A stretch of DNA of 64,000 nucleotides from an uncultured Clostridia bacterium (lineage in GTDB: Bacteria > Bacillota > Clostridia > TANB77 > CAG-508): assembly GCA_944392945.1 (NCBI GenBank), contig CALXYJ010000002.1, positions 62,001 to 126,000 on the forward strand. The letters are read 5' to 3'. Both the position numbers and the translations under genes were made by a program. Below, one piece after another: positions 43,974 through 54,870 of this stretch; within the stretch, counting starts at the first letter, position 1; every line of letters begins with the position of its first letter. The notes beneath the pieces were generated by a model that was not told where the DNA came from, did not search any database, and was given only the letters and a program-made list of their open reading frames with translations.

Positions 43974-45227
43974 TCAACTTTCTTTATTTGCTACAGTTTG
44001 AATTTCATCATACATATTTATTTTCGTGCTAACATCTAATTCTGAGGAATTAACACCCATTTCTTTTAGCTCATCTGATGTATAATTATCTATTATAGAA
44101 TATGTATCATTTTCTTTTTTCACTTTTACCAATACTTTATCCAAATAACCTGCTCGGTTTCTTATAACATATGCTAAATCATTTTCCTTTATAATTGCAG
44201 TATTTGGAACTTTATATCCAGAATATTCCCAAAATATTATGTCAAAAGAAATTTTTCTATTGCTAATTAATTTTTCTACATCTTTTGTTATCTTAAAAAC
44301 CACTAATACATCATCATTTGTTTGTTCCATAAGATAGTCTACTGTAGCAGAAATTTCATCACCATTTGATAAACGTAAATTCAATTTATCTCCTTGTTCC
44401 ATTTCGTTAAGTTGATCTTTTTTTAATATTGTCGCAATATAACATTCATAATTATTTACAACTTTTCCTGCTTCAGTATTTGTAGCTATTGTTTGACCTG
44501 TTTTTAAATTTAAACTTTCAAAAAAAGATCTATTATAACTGCTAAAATCATCTGGTGTAAGAACATCTTCCAAGCCATCAACTTTATAAGAAACCACTCC
44601 ACTCATTGGAGCTTTTATATATTCACTACCAGAATTTAATTGATTCTCATAGTTTTTCCTTTCTTGTATTAAATTACTTAAGTATGAACCTGCTTCACTA
44701 TTTTCACCAACAATATCTGTTTTCTTAGCAATATAATCTTCTATTTCTTTTTTATATTCCGAAATCTTTTGTATATCATTATTTCTAGAAATCTCTAATA
44801 GCCTCATATCAATTTCTTCATCCAACAATTTTATATCACCATAATAAATTGATGATGTATCATTTTTTTGTGCTTCATCAATTTTTTCATCTAATTCCTG
44901 TATCTTGTCTATTAGTTCCTCTTCTCCTGTTGTATAATATCTAAAAATATTTTCATCTTTAGCACATTTTTCTCCTTCTGCCTTTATTTGCACCATTCCA
45001 TTTTTATAATTATTTCCTTGCACTTTAGTTTCATCTCTAATTATGTACCCTTCTGCCCTTTGCTCTTGAGAAATAGAACCTTCTTCTACTAAAAATACAT
45101 CTGTTGGATTTGCCAATAGCTTCCATGCCATATAACCTGCATATATAACTATTGCTATTATTAAAATACTAATAAAAATAATTTTTACAATATTTCTTTT
45201 TCTTTTGCCATTTAATTTTTCTTCCAA
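43974..45227 (-). CDS. HlyD-like membrane fusion protein near sepF
   Basis: A 417-residue protein with a basic N-terminus, a membrane helix (about 14-32), a coiled-coil hairpin (about 105-200, KIQELDEKIDEAQ and NNDIQKISEYKKEIEDY) flanked by lipoyl/barrel-like strands, and a C-terminal beta part (YKVPNTAIIKENDLAYVIRN). This is the layout of HlyD-type adaptor proteins. No ABC or RND partner is adjacent. Its gene overlaps miaA by 15 bases and precedes sepF, a Clostridia neighbourhood hinting at an envelope or division role. Confidence 0.8.
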   Translation of the reverse strand: MEEKLNGKRKRNIVKIIFISILIIAIVIYAGYMAWKLLANPTDVFLVEEGSISQEQRAEGYIIRDETKVQGNNYKNGMVQIKAEGEKCAKDENIFRYYTTGEEELIDKIQELDEKIDEAQKNDTSSIYYGDIKLLDEEIDMRLLEISRNNDIQKISEYKKEIEDYIAKKTDIVGENSEAGSYLSNLIQERKNYENQLNSGSEYIKAPMSGVVSYKVDGLEDVLTPDDFSSYNRSFFESLNLKTGQTIATNTEAGKVVNNYECYIATILKKDQLNEMEQGDKLNLRLSNGDEISATVDYLMEQTNDDVLVVFKITKDVEKLISNRKISFDIIFWEYSGYKVPNTAIIKENDLAYVIRNRAGYLDKVLVKVKKENDTYSIIDNYTSDELKEMGVNSSELDVSTKINMYDEIQTVANKES

Positions 45228-46156
45228 TTTATCTCCTCCAAGATAATGTCAATGTTTTTATTAATTCCATCTTCTGCATTTAGCCAAATTAAATCTTTTA
45301 TTCCATTAAACCATGTAATTTGTCTTTTAGCATATCTTCTACTTTCTTGTTTTATTTTTTCACTCATTTCTTCATAAGTACATTTATTTTCTAAATATTC
45401 TACTACTTCTTTATATCCCAATCCTTGCATTGCTGTAGGGAATTCATTATACTTATATTTTATATTTTCAACTTCCTGTATTAAGCCATTTTCTAACATC
45501 TTATCTACACGTAAATTAATTCTTTCATATAGTTTTTCTCTTTCATAATTAATCGCAAATACTTTATAATTATATTTAGGAGGTATCTCTCTTGATTCTT
45601 TTTCTAATTCTGTTTTAGTTTTACCTGTTTGATGATATATCTCCAAAATTCTTAAAATTCTTTTTTTATCGTTTGGGCTTATTTTTAAGCAAGCCTGTTC
45701 ATCAATATGTTTGGCTTTTTCATAAATTTTTTCTAATCCTTCTTTTTTTACTAATTCTTCTAGATAATCTCTATATTCTTTATCAAATTTTAACTCCGGA
45801 AAATTTATATTATAAATTAAACTATTAATATATAATCCCGTTCCTCCTACAACTATAGGTATATGATTATTTTGAATTATTTTATCAATGGCTTTTTCTG
45901 CATCTTGTTTATATTCTGCCACAGAATATCTTTCATTTGGATTAACAATATCAATCATATAATGTTTTATACCTTGCATCTCTGCATTTGTTACTTTAGC
46001 TGTTCCGATATCCATTTCCCTATAAATTTGCATAGAATCTGCTGATACTATTTGCCCATCTACTCTTTTAGCTAGTTCAACTGATAATCCTGTCTTTCCT
46101 GATGCAGTTGGGCCTCCAATTACTATAACATCTTTTTTTGATATTGTTTCTTTCAT
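45212..46156 (-). CDS. miaA: tRNA dimethylallyltransferase MiaA
   Basis: A 314-residue MiaA; ATG 46156 follows GAGAGG, and a longer reading lacks a site. Walker A is GGPTASGKTG, then QIVSADSMQIYREMDIGTAK near 34-53, and DIVNPNERYSVAEY. It adds a dimethylallyl group to A37 of tRNAs reading UNN codons. It starts one base after the mutL stop, and the downstream HlyD-like gene overlaps its end. Confidence 0.94.
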   Translation of the reverse strand: MKETISKKDVIVIGGPTASGKTGLSVELAKRVDGQIVSADSMQIYREMDIGTAKVTNAEMQGIKHYMIDIVNPNERYSVAEYKQDAEKAIDKIIQNNHIPIVVGGTGLYINSLIYNINFPELKFDKEYRDYLEELVKKEGLEKIYEKAKHIDEQACLKISPNDKKRILRILEIYHQTGKTKTELEKESREIPPKYNYKVFAINYEREKLYERINLRVDKMLENGLIQEVENIKYKYNEFPTAMQGLGYKEVVEYLENKCTYEEMSEKIKQESRRYAKRQITWFNGIKDLIWLNAEDGINKNIDIILEEINWKKN

Positions 46157-46157
46157 T

Positions 46158-48269
46158 CTACTTCCTCTCAAATTTTCTCTCTATTTCATATTTTGACATT
46201 TTTATTACTGTTGGTCTTCCATGAGGACATGTAAATGGATTTGGTAATTTTAACAATTCATCCATTAAACTTTCTACCTCTTCTTTTGATAAAACCATAT
46301 GAGCTTTTACAGCTGCTTTACATGCTATTGTTGCTAAAAATTTATTTTCTATTTCTTGCTTTGCAGTTCTAGCAACAGAATTAATTTCATCCAATGTTTC
46401 TAAGAATAAATCTCTCGTATTTAAATCCAAACAAATACTTGGAGTTCCGGAAATTTTTATTGTGTTATCTCCAAATTCATCAATAATGAATCCTGCTTTT
46501 CTAAATAATTCTATATTTTCTTTCGCAATTTGCATCTCTTTATGAGTTAATGTAATAATATCCGGCAAAATCATTAATTGAGAATCTTTTTCTTCGTCTG
46601 AATAAAAGTTCTTTTTTACTCTTTCAAACATAATTCTTTCATGTGCTGCATGTTGATCCATTATGTACATTTCATCATTCATTTCAAATATTATATATGT
46701 ATTAAACACTATTCCAATAAATTTATATTGAGTTTTATATTTATAATCGTCTTCTATATTATCAAATAAATTAGTATTGTCTTCCTTAGATAGTTCCTGC
46801 AAATTTTGTTTTTCTTCTGGCTTTGGTGGTTTTGTTCCAAAAATTTTTAGATACATTTCATCAAAACTCTTTTTATTTTGATCTTCTTTTACATCATTAT
46901 TTGCCAAACTTTCTATTTGCTTATCTATTTCTTTACTTGCTTCTTCTAATTTTTTTATATCTAATTTATCTTCTACTTTTGGCTCTTCTTTCTCTTGTAT
47001 ATCTGTTTTTGATTCTTCTATATTGTTAGAAGTTACTGGTTCTGTTTTTGCAGTTTCTGCATTTTCCATTTTCTGTTCTGATTTTTCTATTTTTGCCTCT
47101 GATGAATTAGTAAAATTAGAATTTACATTAGCTCTTTCTAAGTCTGCTTTAATTCTTTTCTGTAAATCAAGTAAACTATTAAATCTATTTGTCTGCATTT
47201 CTGTTGCAGTTGTTCTATTTCCAAATAAAGATGTAGAAATGTTTTGAATACCATCTTCTTTTTCTGAACTTTTAATTAAGTCATTTTTTAATAAAGTATC
47301 ATCAACAGCATGATATACTGCTTTAAATATTTTTGATTCATCTGCAAATCTAACTTCTAATTTTGCTGGATGCACATTTACATCAACTTTTGCTGGATCC
47401 ATTTCTATATTTAAAATTGAAAAAGCATATTTTCCTATTGTAAGTAAACCTTTAAAGCCTTTTTCTATAGCTCCTGATAAAGTTTTGTCTTTTACATATC
47501 TTTTATTTACAAAGAATATTTGATTAGACCTATTTGATCTAGCAATTTCTGGTTTTCCGATTACTCCAGTAATATTAATATCTTCATATGTATAATCAAC
47601 TTTTAATACATTTTCAGCAACATTTTTACCATATATTCCATAAATAACAGCTTGTATATCTCCATTTCCTGAAGTCTGAATTACTACTTTTCCAGTATTT
47701 ATTAATTTAAAAGCTATATTTGGATTTACTAATGCAAGTCTTGTTATTGCATCTTCTATATATCCAGATTCTGTAAAATCTTTTTTCAAAAATTTATATC
47801 TAACTGGTGTATTAAAAAATAAATTTTTTACAGTTATTGATGTTCCTGTTTTACATCCGATTTCTTCGTGTTCTAAAACTTTCCCTGCTTCTACTACTAA
47901 TCTTGTTCCAATTTCATCATTTTCTGTTTTAGTTATTAATTCTACATTTGCAACTGCTGCTATACTTGCTAAAGCCTCACCTCTAAACCCCATTGAGTGA
48001 ATAGTCTCTATATCACTTGCTGTTCTTATTTTACTTGTTGCATGTCTTTCAAAGGCAATTTCTGTATCATCTTTTGCAATTCCTTTTCCATTATCTGTTA
48101 TTCTTATAAAAGATATTCCTCCATTTTTTATTTCTACTGTTATAGATGTTGCACCAGCATCTATGGAATTTTCTACCATTTCCTTTACTACAGATGCAGG
48201 TCTTTCTATAACTTCTCCTGCTGCTATTTTATTTATTGTTAATTCATCTAATAAAACAATATTTCCCAT
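46158..48269 (-). CDS. mutL: DNA mismatch repair protein MutL
   Basis: A 703-residue MutL; ATG 48269 is used since AAGGAGAAG lies upstream and the N-terminus then reads MGNIVLLDELTINKIAAGEV. The GHKL ATPase has ENSIDAGA, DNGKGI and MGFRGEALASI. A long variable linker (about 345-485) is rich in Lys/Glu. The C-terminal endonuclease motif is DQHAAHERIMFE, and it ends with CPHGRPTVIKMSKYEIERKF. So it is the endonuclease-active type. It is the first gene of the mutL-miaA-hlyD-sepF unit. Confidence 0.94.
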   Translation of the reverse strand: MGNIVLLDELTINKIAAGEVIERPASVVKEMVENSIDAGATSITVEIKNGGISFIRITDNGKGIAKDDTEIAFERHATSKIRTASDIETIHSMGFRGEALASIAAVANVELITKTENDEIGTRLVVEAGKVLEHEEIGCKTGTSITVKNLFFNTPVRYKFLKKDFTESGYIEDAITRLALVNPNIAFKLINTGKVVIQTSGNGDIQAVIYGIYGKNVAENVLKVDYTYEDINITGVIGKPEIARSNRSNQIFFVNKRYVKDKTLSGAIEKGFKGLLTIGKYAFSILNIEMDPAKVDVNVHPAKLEVRFADESKIFKAVYHAVDDTLLKNDLIKSSEKEDGIQNISTSLFGNRTTATEMQTNRFNSLLDLQKRIKADLERANVNSNFTNSSEAKIEKSEQKMENAETAKTEPVTSNNIEESKTDIQEKEEPKVEDKLDIKKLEEASKEIDKQIESLANNDVKEDQNKKSFDEMYLKIFGTKPPKPEEKQNLQELSKEDNTNLFDNIEDDYKYKTQYKFIGIVFNTYIIFEMNDEMYIMDQHAAHERIMFERVKKNFYSDEEKDSQLMILPDIITLTHKEMQIAKENIELFRKAGFIIDEFGDNTIKISGTPSICLDLNTRDLFLETLDEINSVARTAKQEIENKFLATIACKAAVKAHMVLSKEEVESLMDELLKLPNPFTCPHGRPTVIKMSKYEIERKFERK

Positions 48270-48346
48270 ATATTTTTCTTCTCCTTCTTTTATATACACT
48301 ACCATTCTGCCAGAAATTATATCATTATTTTTTTTGTAACACAATA

Positions 48347-48376
48347 GATATATTTAGAATAAGATATATCATACTA
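48347..48376 (+). promoter_or_regulatory. Candidate sporulation-type promoter of cysteine-rich genes
   Basis: GATATA, 17-base spacer, CATACTA, about 45 bases before the first cysteine-rich gene. CATACTA matches a sigma-F/G -10 and is close to sigma-E. The -35 is weak. Confidence 0.35.
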
Positions 48377-48419
48377 AGAAAAAAACTTAGGCTTTTGAAA
48401 GAAAAGGGAGGTAATATTT

Positions 48420-48542
48420 ATGTGTTGTAATAATGATTTATTATGGTTCATCATTCTTTTCTTGATACTTTTCTGCGGATGTGGAAATAGTAGAAACTCT
48501 GGATGTGGATGTGACACACCTTGTGACCCATGCGGTTGCTAA
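48420..48542 (+). CDS. Cysteine-rich membrane microprotein 1 (40 aa)
   Basis: ATG 48420 has a GGGAGG site. The protein is MCCNNDLLWFIILFLILFCG followed by a tail rich in Cys, Gly and Asn that ends CDTPCDPCGC. It has one hydrophobic stretch (about 7-18) and ten cysteines in 40 residues. Tiny Gly/Cys-rich proteins with a W(I/F)I.LL.I.F.C core occur in Clostridia, where similar two-unit proteins are sometimes annotated as high-cysteine proteins; from memory, not verified. A metal-binding or coat role is possible. It lies 35 bases upstream of a homologous gene. Confidence 0.75.
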   Translation: MCCNNDLLWFIILFLILFCGCGNSRNSGCGCDTPCDPCGC

Positions 48543-48577
48543 ATTTAATACTTATATCTTTGAAAGGAGGGATTGAT

Positions 48578-48700
48578 ATGCCAGAAAATAGAGGTTGCGG
48601 ATGTGGTTTTGGTTTTGGAGATGATTGCTGCACATGGATAATACTATTAATTATAATATTCTGCTGTTGTGGTGGAAATAGAAGAAACGGATGTTGTTAA
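48578..48700 (+). CDS. Cysteine-rich membrane microprotein 2 (40 aa)
   Basis: ATG 48578 has AAAGGAGGG upstream. The protein begins MPENRGCGCGFGFGDDCCTW, has a hydrophobic stretch IILLIIIF (about 21-28), then CCCGGNRRNGCC. It shares the layout hydrophobic-CxC-GN.R(R)N..C with microprotein 1, so the two are tandem duplicates. Nine cysteines. Its function is unknown to me. Both genes lack neighbours of their own type on this strand and sit at the edge of an accessory island. Confidence 0.75.
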   Translation: MPENRGCGCGFGFGDDCCTWIILLIIIFCCCGGNRRNGCC

Positions 48701-48709
48701 TTCAATTTT

Positions 48710-48736
48710 GAACTTTAGAGACGTTCCTTAAAGTTC
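48710..48736 (+). repeat. 27-bp palindromic repeat, copy 1
   Basis: GAACTTTAGAGACGTTCCTTAAAGTTC type: near-palindromic arms GAACTTTA / TAAAGTTC. One of three copies in the window, lying just before a GC-rich terminator hairpin. Confidence 0.85.
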
Positions 48737-48737
48737 A

Positions 48738-48773
48738 AAACGCCGATTGACATGATTATGTCAATCGGCGTTT
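48738..48773 (+). terminator. GC-rich terminator hairpin after cysteine-rich genes
   Basis: AAACGCCGATTGACAT, loop GATT, ATGTCAATCGGCGTTT, then CTTTA. A perfect 16-base stem, more GC-rich than its surroundings. Could also be an end structure of the foreign segment that follows. Confidence 0.75.
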
Positions 48774-48827
48774 CTTTAATCAACGAACTATAAAAATTAA
48801 TTTACATTTACAGCCCACTTATGAACA

Positions 48828-49533
48828 CTATCGAGAGATTACCCAACCAATTCGTATGGCTTTGTGAATCCTTTCAAACTCACAGTTCACTGGTTCATCT
48901 CTCTCCGGATCATAGAGTATGTAACCATTGGTATCAACTCCTATCACACACACAAAGTGTGAATCAGAATTTTTTTCGTCATTCTTATAAACGGAATTTT
49001 TAACCAACAACACCGGCACACTGTTTGCATTGATTTTCAGAATTTCGTTAATATTTGAAATTCTTTTGCTCTTCAGAGCATAATATCTAGGAACAAATTT
49101 GTCAAACCAAATATGGGACATACCCATTTTTTCCAAGTTCCATCAATAAGCTTATATCCTCGGTACCCAAGTTTAACCGCTATCTCCGCAATCTGTGCAA
49201 TGCTCTTGTCTTTGTCGCAATCAAAATAGCGTTCCAAGAATTTTGCCACTACAATTGCACATCCACTTGTTGCTACAGTAGATATAGTGTCACCTTTTTC
49301 TTCATCCCTGAAAGGGACTTCCGTCAGCGAACTTTGTAATGGCATCGACTTTACCTTTTCTATGGTTTTCGTCGAGATAATACTCTGTTTCTGTGGTCTC
49401 TCTCCCAACTCTGGAGAGAATCTGCAATAGCTTTTGCTTCTCTCTGCCAAGTCTTCTTGAGTTGGTCGTAAATACTTGGAGCAATCTGTGCCGCCAAGCG
49501 CTCGTACTCCATAATTTCTTGTGTTCCTCTCAT
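48828..49533 (-). pseudogene. Frameshifted C39-like cysteine peptidase gene
   Basis: A gene broken into several frames. ATG 49533 has GAGGGAGGAAAT upstream and starts MRGTQEIMEYERLAAQIAPS. The frame then stops, but the protein continues in other frames: TEYYLDENHRKGKVDAITKF, then TISTVATSGCAIVVAKFLER, then SDSHFVCVIGVDTNGYILYD and finally a natural stop at 48828. At least three frame changes are needed, near 49.42, 49.32 and 49.13 kb. The Cys in TSGCAIV and the His in SHFVCVIGVD are the expected catalytic pair of C39-type peptidases. Its GC content is clearly above the neighbours. Homopolymer errors in the assembly cannot be excluded. Confidence 0.75.
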
Positions 49534-49680
49534 TTTCTATTTCCTCCCTCTACCAAATTCTGGCATAGAAATAAAATAATCCTACAAGTTACAATCTTAT
49601 TTTGCCACATTATGTAACTTCTTTCAAGCAATACTTAACCATAATTTTTAATGCTATTTTTCAATTAGACAAGAAAAAAA

Positions 49681-49700
49681 AACTAACCGTTTAACTAGTT
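49681..49700. repeat. Small hairpin at 3' end of IS200-type element
   Basis: AACTA, loop ACCGTTTAAC, TAGTT, directly past the transposase stop. It may be the right-end recognition hairpin. Weak stem. Confidence 0.35.
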
Positions 49701-49702
49701 CT

Positions 49703-50182
49703 TTATTTCTTTTTTATTTTTTCTCCTGTGAATGGATCTACATATTCTTTTATACTTATTTGGTCAAATGCTATATCTTCGCTTAATTGTTGTTTCACGT
49801 ATTCCCTTATTTTTGCTTCGTTTTTTCTTACTGTATCTACATAATATCCTATACACCAAAATTGTGTTCTTCCATATTTATATTTTAGATTTGCATATTT
49901 ATCAAATATTCGCAATGTACTTTTTCCTTTCAAATATCCCATAAATGATGCTATACTTATTTTGGGTGGTATTTTTACTAACATACGGATGTGATCGGGG
50001 CATGCTTCAGCTTCTATTATTTCTACTCCTTTAAATTCACACAACTGTCTTAATATTTTTCCTATATCTTTTTTTATTTTCCCATATATTACCATCCTTC
50101 TATATTTTGGTGCAAATACTATCTGATATTTACAATTCCATTTACTATGTGATAAACTATTATTATCATAATAATATTTCAT
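49703..50182 (-). CDS. tnpA: IS200/IS605-type TnpA transposase
   Basis: A 159-residue Y1 transposase for single-strand transposition. Characteristic stretches are WNCKYQIVFAPKYRR near 15-29, PDHIRMLVKIPPK near 63-75, MGYLKGKSTLRIF, FWCIGYYVDTV and the tyrosine-bearing helix around REYVKQQ. The HUH motif usually reads HxH; here it is HIR, so the second metal histidine is missing. This could make the copy inactive or represent a variant. A hairpin covering its ribosome site is seen at 50191-50251. No TnpB partner is adjacent. Confidence 0.88.
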   Translation of the reverse strand: MKYYYDNNSLSHSKWNCKYQIVFAPKYRRMVIYGKIKKDIGKILRQLCEFKGVEIIEAEACPDHIRMLVKIPPKISIASFMGYLKGKSTLRIFDKYANLKYKYGRTQFWCIGYYVDTVRKNEAKIREYVKQQLSEDIAFDQISIKEYVDPFTGEKIKKK

Positions 50183-50190
50183 GATCGATT

Positions 50191-50251
50191 ACCTCCTTTG
50201 ATATATCTTTTTACAGTTTGCAGACTATATCAATATTATATCATTGGAGGT
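50191..50251 (-). promoter_or_regulatory. Shine-Dalgarno-sequestering hairpin before tnpA
   Basis: On minus: ACCTCC-AA-TGATATA is followed 31 bases later by TATATCA-AA-GGAGGT, which includes the tnpA ribosome site (AAAGGAGG, 9 bases before ATG). Thirteen pairs with one internal loop. Such hairpins limit transposase translation in IS200. Confidence 0.7.
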
Positions 50252-50280
50252 TTTTCATACAATGCTATCGCTTTTTTTGA

Positions 50281-50300
50281 ACCACGCGCACAGCACGTGG
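50281..50300. repeat. End hairpin of IS200-type element
   Basis: CCACG, loop of about 9, CGTGG: a compact GC-rich stem in AT-rich DNA upstream of tnpA, as at the left ends of IS200-type elements. Confidence 0.5.
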
Positions 50301-50316
50301 TTTTCTTATATACAAT

Positions 50317-50352
50317 AATAAGGATTTTAAGTTCATCCTTAAAATCCTTATT
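50317..50352 (-). terminator. Terminator after groEL
   Basis: AATAAGGATTTTAAG, loop TTCATC, CTTAAAATCCTTATT. A perfect 15-base stem after the groEL stop. Confidence 0.85.
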
Positions 50353-50365
50353 AATATTTTTTATT

Positions 50366-52308
<1,943 letters not shown>

Positions 52309-52340
52309 TATACATTACCTCCTATATATACATATAATTA

Positions 52341-52367
52341 TTAGCACTCTTTATTTGTGACTGCTAA
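52341..52367. promoter_or_regulatory. CIRCE operator of groESL
   Basis: TTAGCACTC, 9-base spacer, GACTGCTAA: the CIRCE inverted repeat for the HrcA repressor with a single mismatch (GACTGCTAA for GAGTGCTAA). Spacer length is exact. hrcA is not in this window. Confidence 0.93.
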
Positions 52368-52370
52368 TAA

Positions 52371-52397
52371 TTTATACCTTTTTTTAGCACTTGTCAA
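52371..52397 (-). promoter_or_regulatory. Sigma-A promoter of groESL
   Basis: On minus: TTGACA (plus 52392-52397), about 15-17 bases, then TATAAA/TAAATT, just upstream of CIRCE, so the operator lies around the transcription start. Confidence 0.7.
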
Positions 52398-52438
52398 GTA
52401 TGTTTGCTAATTTTCACAAAAAATTCACATTAATTTTT

Positions 52439-52465
52439 AAACTTTAGGGACGTTCCTTAAAGTTC
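52439..52465 (+). repeat. 27-bp palindromic repeat, copy 2
   Basis: AAACTTTAGGGACGTTCC followed by TTAAAGTTC, same orientation as copy 1. The rest of the 430-base gap between groES and pyrG (52309-52740) holds the CIRCE, promoter, this repeat, the pyrG terminator and otherwise AT-rich sequence in which I see no gene. Confidence 0.85.
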
Positions 52466-52686
52466 ATTTTTTAGCATTATTATTTTATTCTATATTTATA
52501 TTAATTATGACTGATTTTTCTTTATATTTTTGGTTTTTATAAAAGGCTTTTGTGAACATATTAAATTTTTTATAAATTACTTATTATCAAAATTTTAATA
52601 TCAATTAATAATTCTTCAATATTGAATTATAATAATATTTATTACAGAAACCGTAATCTAAGAAAATTACTTTGTTCTAAAACACA

Positions 52687-52722
52687 AAAATAGACTAGAA
52701 TATTTTTTCTAGCCTATTTTTT
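52687..52722 (-). terminator. Terminator after pyrG
   Basis: On minus: AAAATAGGCTAGAA, loop AAAATA, TTCTAGTCTATTTTT. It is directly next to repeat copy 3. Confidence 0.8.
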
Positions 52723-52749
52723 GAACTTTAAGGAATGTACCTAAAGTTC
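52723..52749 (-). repeat. 27-bp palindromic repeat, copy 3 (contains pyrG stop)
   Basis: On minus: GAACTTTAGGTACATTCC then TTAAAGTTC, reversed relative to copies 1 and 2. The last two sense codons (GAA CTT) and TAG stop of pyrG are its first nine bases. Confidence 0.85.
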
Positions 52750-54342
52750 ATTTTTTGCAGCCTTTATTAGTCCAACAAATACTGGTGCTGGTCTATTAGG
52801 TCTTGATTTTAGTTCTGGATGGAATTGAACACCTATAAAGAATGGATGATTTACTAGTTCTACAATTTCTACTAGTTTTCCATCTGGCGAAATTCCTGAG
52901 CACATTAATCCTGCTTTTTCTAGTTTTTCTTTATATTCATTATTATATTCAAAGCGATGTCTATGTCTTTCTGAAATATTTTCTTTGCCATATAATTCTT
53001 TTACTTTACTATTTGCTTTTAAAAGACAAGGATATGCACCAAGTCTCATCGTGCCTCCTTTTTTCTTTATATTTTTTTGATCTTCCATTATGTGTATAAC
53101 TTTGTTCTTTGCTTTATCATCAAATTCCTCTGAATTAACATCTTCTAAATTTAATACATCTCTTGCAAATTCAACAACTGACATTTGCATTCCAAGACAT
53201 ATACCTAAAAATGGAATATTATTTTCTCTTGCATATTGTATTGTTGTAATCATACCTTCTATTCCCCTATTTCCAAATCCTCCAGGTACAACTATTCCAT
53301 TATATCCTTTTAATTTTTCTTTTACATTATCTTTATTTATTTTTTCTGAATCAACTAAATCCACCTTTACCTTTACATTATTTGCATATCCTGCATGTGT
53401 TAAACTTTCTATTACTGATATGTATGAATCTTCTAATCTTGTATATTTTCCTACAATTACAATCTTTACAGTTTTGTCTTGTATGTTTTCTATTTTATTA
53501 ATCATCTCTTGCCATTCTGAATTATCTGGAATATAGTTATCTAATCTTAATTGATTGCAAACAGCTCTTCCTAATCCCTCTTTTTCTAACATAAGTGGTA
53601 CTTCATATAAGCACTTTGCTGTTTTATTTTGAATTACATTCTCTTTTCTTACATTACAAAATAGAGCTAACTTCTCCCTTATTGAGTCCGGTATTTCTAT
53701 TTCACTTCTACAAACTAATATATTTGGTTTTATTCCATATGATTGTAATTCTTTAACAGAATGTTGTGTAGGCTTAGATTTTATTTCGTTTGAACCAGTT
53801 ATATATGGAAGTAAAGTAACATGCACATATAGTACATCCTCTGGATTTTTTTCTAATCCAACTTGTCTTATCGCTTCTATTATAGAAAGACCTTCTATAT
53901 CCCCAACTGTTCCACCTATTTCGGTTATTACGATATCTGTATCCGTGTTTTCAAAACTATATATTTTCTCCTTTATTTCGTTTGTTACATGAGGGATAAC
54001 TTGCACAGTTTTTCCTAAATAATCTCCTCTTCGTTCCTTTTCTAATACTTCTAGATATATTTTTCCCATAGTTATACTAGAATCTTTTGTTAAATTTTCA
54101 TCTATAAATCTTTCATAATGACCCAAATCTAAATCAGTTTCTGCACCATCATCTGTAACAAAAACTTCTCCATGTTCATATGGACTCATTGTACCTGGAT
54201 CCACATTTAAATATGGATCAAATTTTTGGATTGTTACTTTATATCCTCTATTTTTTAATAATCTTCCTATTGAAGCTGCAGTTATTCCTTTGCCGAGTCC
54301 AGAAACAACGCCTCCTGTTACAAAAATATATTTAGTATTCAT
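52741..54342 (-). CDS. pyrG: CTP synthase
   Basis: A 533-residue enzyme; ATG 54342 has AAGGGGG 10 bases upstream, and a TTG three codons earlier is too close to it. The amidoligase domain has [13 protein letters not shown] (P-loop) and [21 protein letters not shown]. The glutaminase domain carries PGGFGNRG and catalytic Cys in FLGICLGMQ, ending with GVQFHPE. It makes CTP from UTP and glutamine. The C-terminus AKNEL and stop codon fall in repeat copy 3. Confidence 0.96.
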   Translation of the reverse strand: MNTKYIFVTGGVVSGLGKGITAASIGRLLKNRGYKVTIQKFDPYLNVDPGTMSPYEHGEVFVTDDGAETDLDLGHYERFIDENLTKDSSITMGKIYLEVLEKERRGDYLGKTVQVIPHVTNEIKEKIYSFENTDTDIVITEIGGTVGDIEGLSIIEAIRQVGLEKNPEDVLYVHVTLLPYITGSNEIKSKPTQHSVKELQSYGIKPNILVCRSEIEIPDSIREKLALFCNVRKENVIQNKTAKCLYEVPLMLEKEGLGRAVCNQLRLDNYIPDNSEWQEMINKIENIQDKTVKIVIVGKYTRLEDSYISVIESLTHAGYANNVKVKVDLVDSEKINKDNVKEKLKGYNGIVVPGGFGNRGIEGMITTIQYARENNIPFLGICLGMQMSVVEFARDVLNLEDVNSEEFDDKAKNKVIHIMEDQKNIKKKGGTMRLGAYPCLLKANSKVKELYGKENISERHRHRFEYNNEYKEKLEKAGLMCSGISPDGKLVEIVELVNHPFFIGVQFHPELKSRPNRPAPVFVGLIKAAKNEL

Positions 54343-54370
54343 AGTATGCAATCCCCCTTCTAAAAAACAA

Positions 54371-54413
54371 AAGAGATTAAAAAAATTCCAAAATCGGTTT
54401 TTTTTTAATCTCT
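54371..54413 (-). terminator. Terminator after two-gene membrane operon
   Basis: AAGAGATTAAAAAAA, loop, TTTTTTTTTAATCTCT: long AT stem between the 54463 gene and pyrG. Confidence 0.75.
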
Positions 54414-54462
54414 ATATAAAATATTTATTTTATTCTATCATAATTAACTTCTAACTTTCAAG

Positions 54463-54855
54463 TTAATAAGAAATTATATTTAAAGAATAATGTAATGTAG
54501 CTGTAAATAATGATACTAATGTAAATAACAAAGAATACAAAATTTCACCTAAAACAGACATTATTGCAATTCCAATAATAGTCGTTATAAATATAAATAA
54601 TACAGGATGCAATTTACATTTATATATTCCATCAACTATTATTATTAATAATCTTGCTACACATATCATTACTAAAGCATATATAACAAGTCCTATAAAA
54701 TTAAACTCTCCCATAATTATTGATGAAGATAGGAAAAATGCTACTTTAATAATAACTGCTGCTGCATATGCTTCATTCTTTTTATCTCTTTTTAGATATT
54801 CATAAATTAAAATTGCTACTATTAAATCAAACACAAAATTTAATGCTACTAACAT
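54463..54855 (-). CDS. Unknown small membrane protein
   Basis: A 130-residue protein with about four hydrophobic helices (2-20, 30-65, 65-75 and 82-128) and few charged residues beyond LKRDKKNEAY. No motif is recognised. It lies 15 bases after the next gene upstream, so the two are cotranscribed. Confidence 0.65.
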   Translation of the reverse strand: MLVALNFVFDLIVAILIYEYLKRDKKNEAYAAAVIIKVAFFLSSSIIMGEFNFIGLVIYALVMICVARLLIIIVDGIYKCKLHPVLFIFITTIIGIAIMSVLGEILYSLLFTLVSLFTATLHYSLNIISY

Positions 54856-54870
54856 TGAATTTACCTCCTT

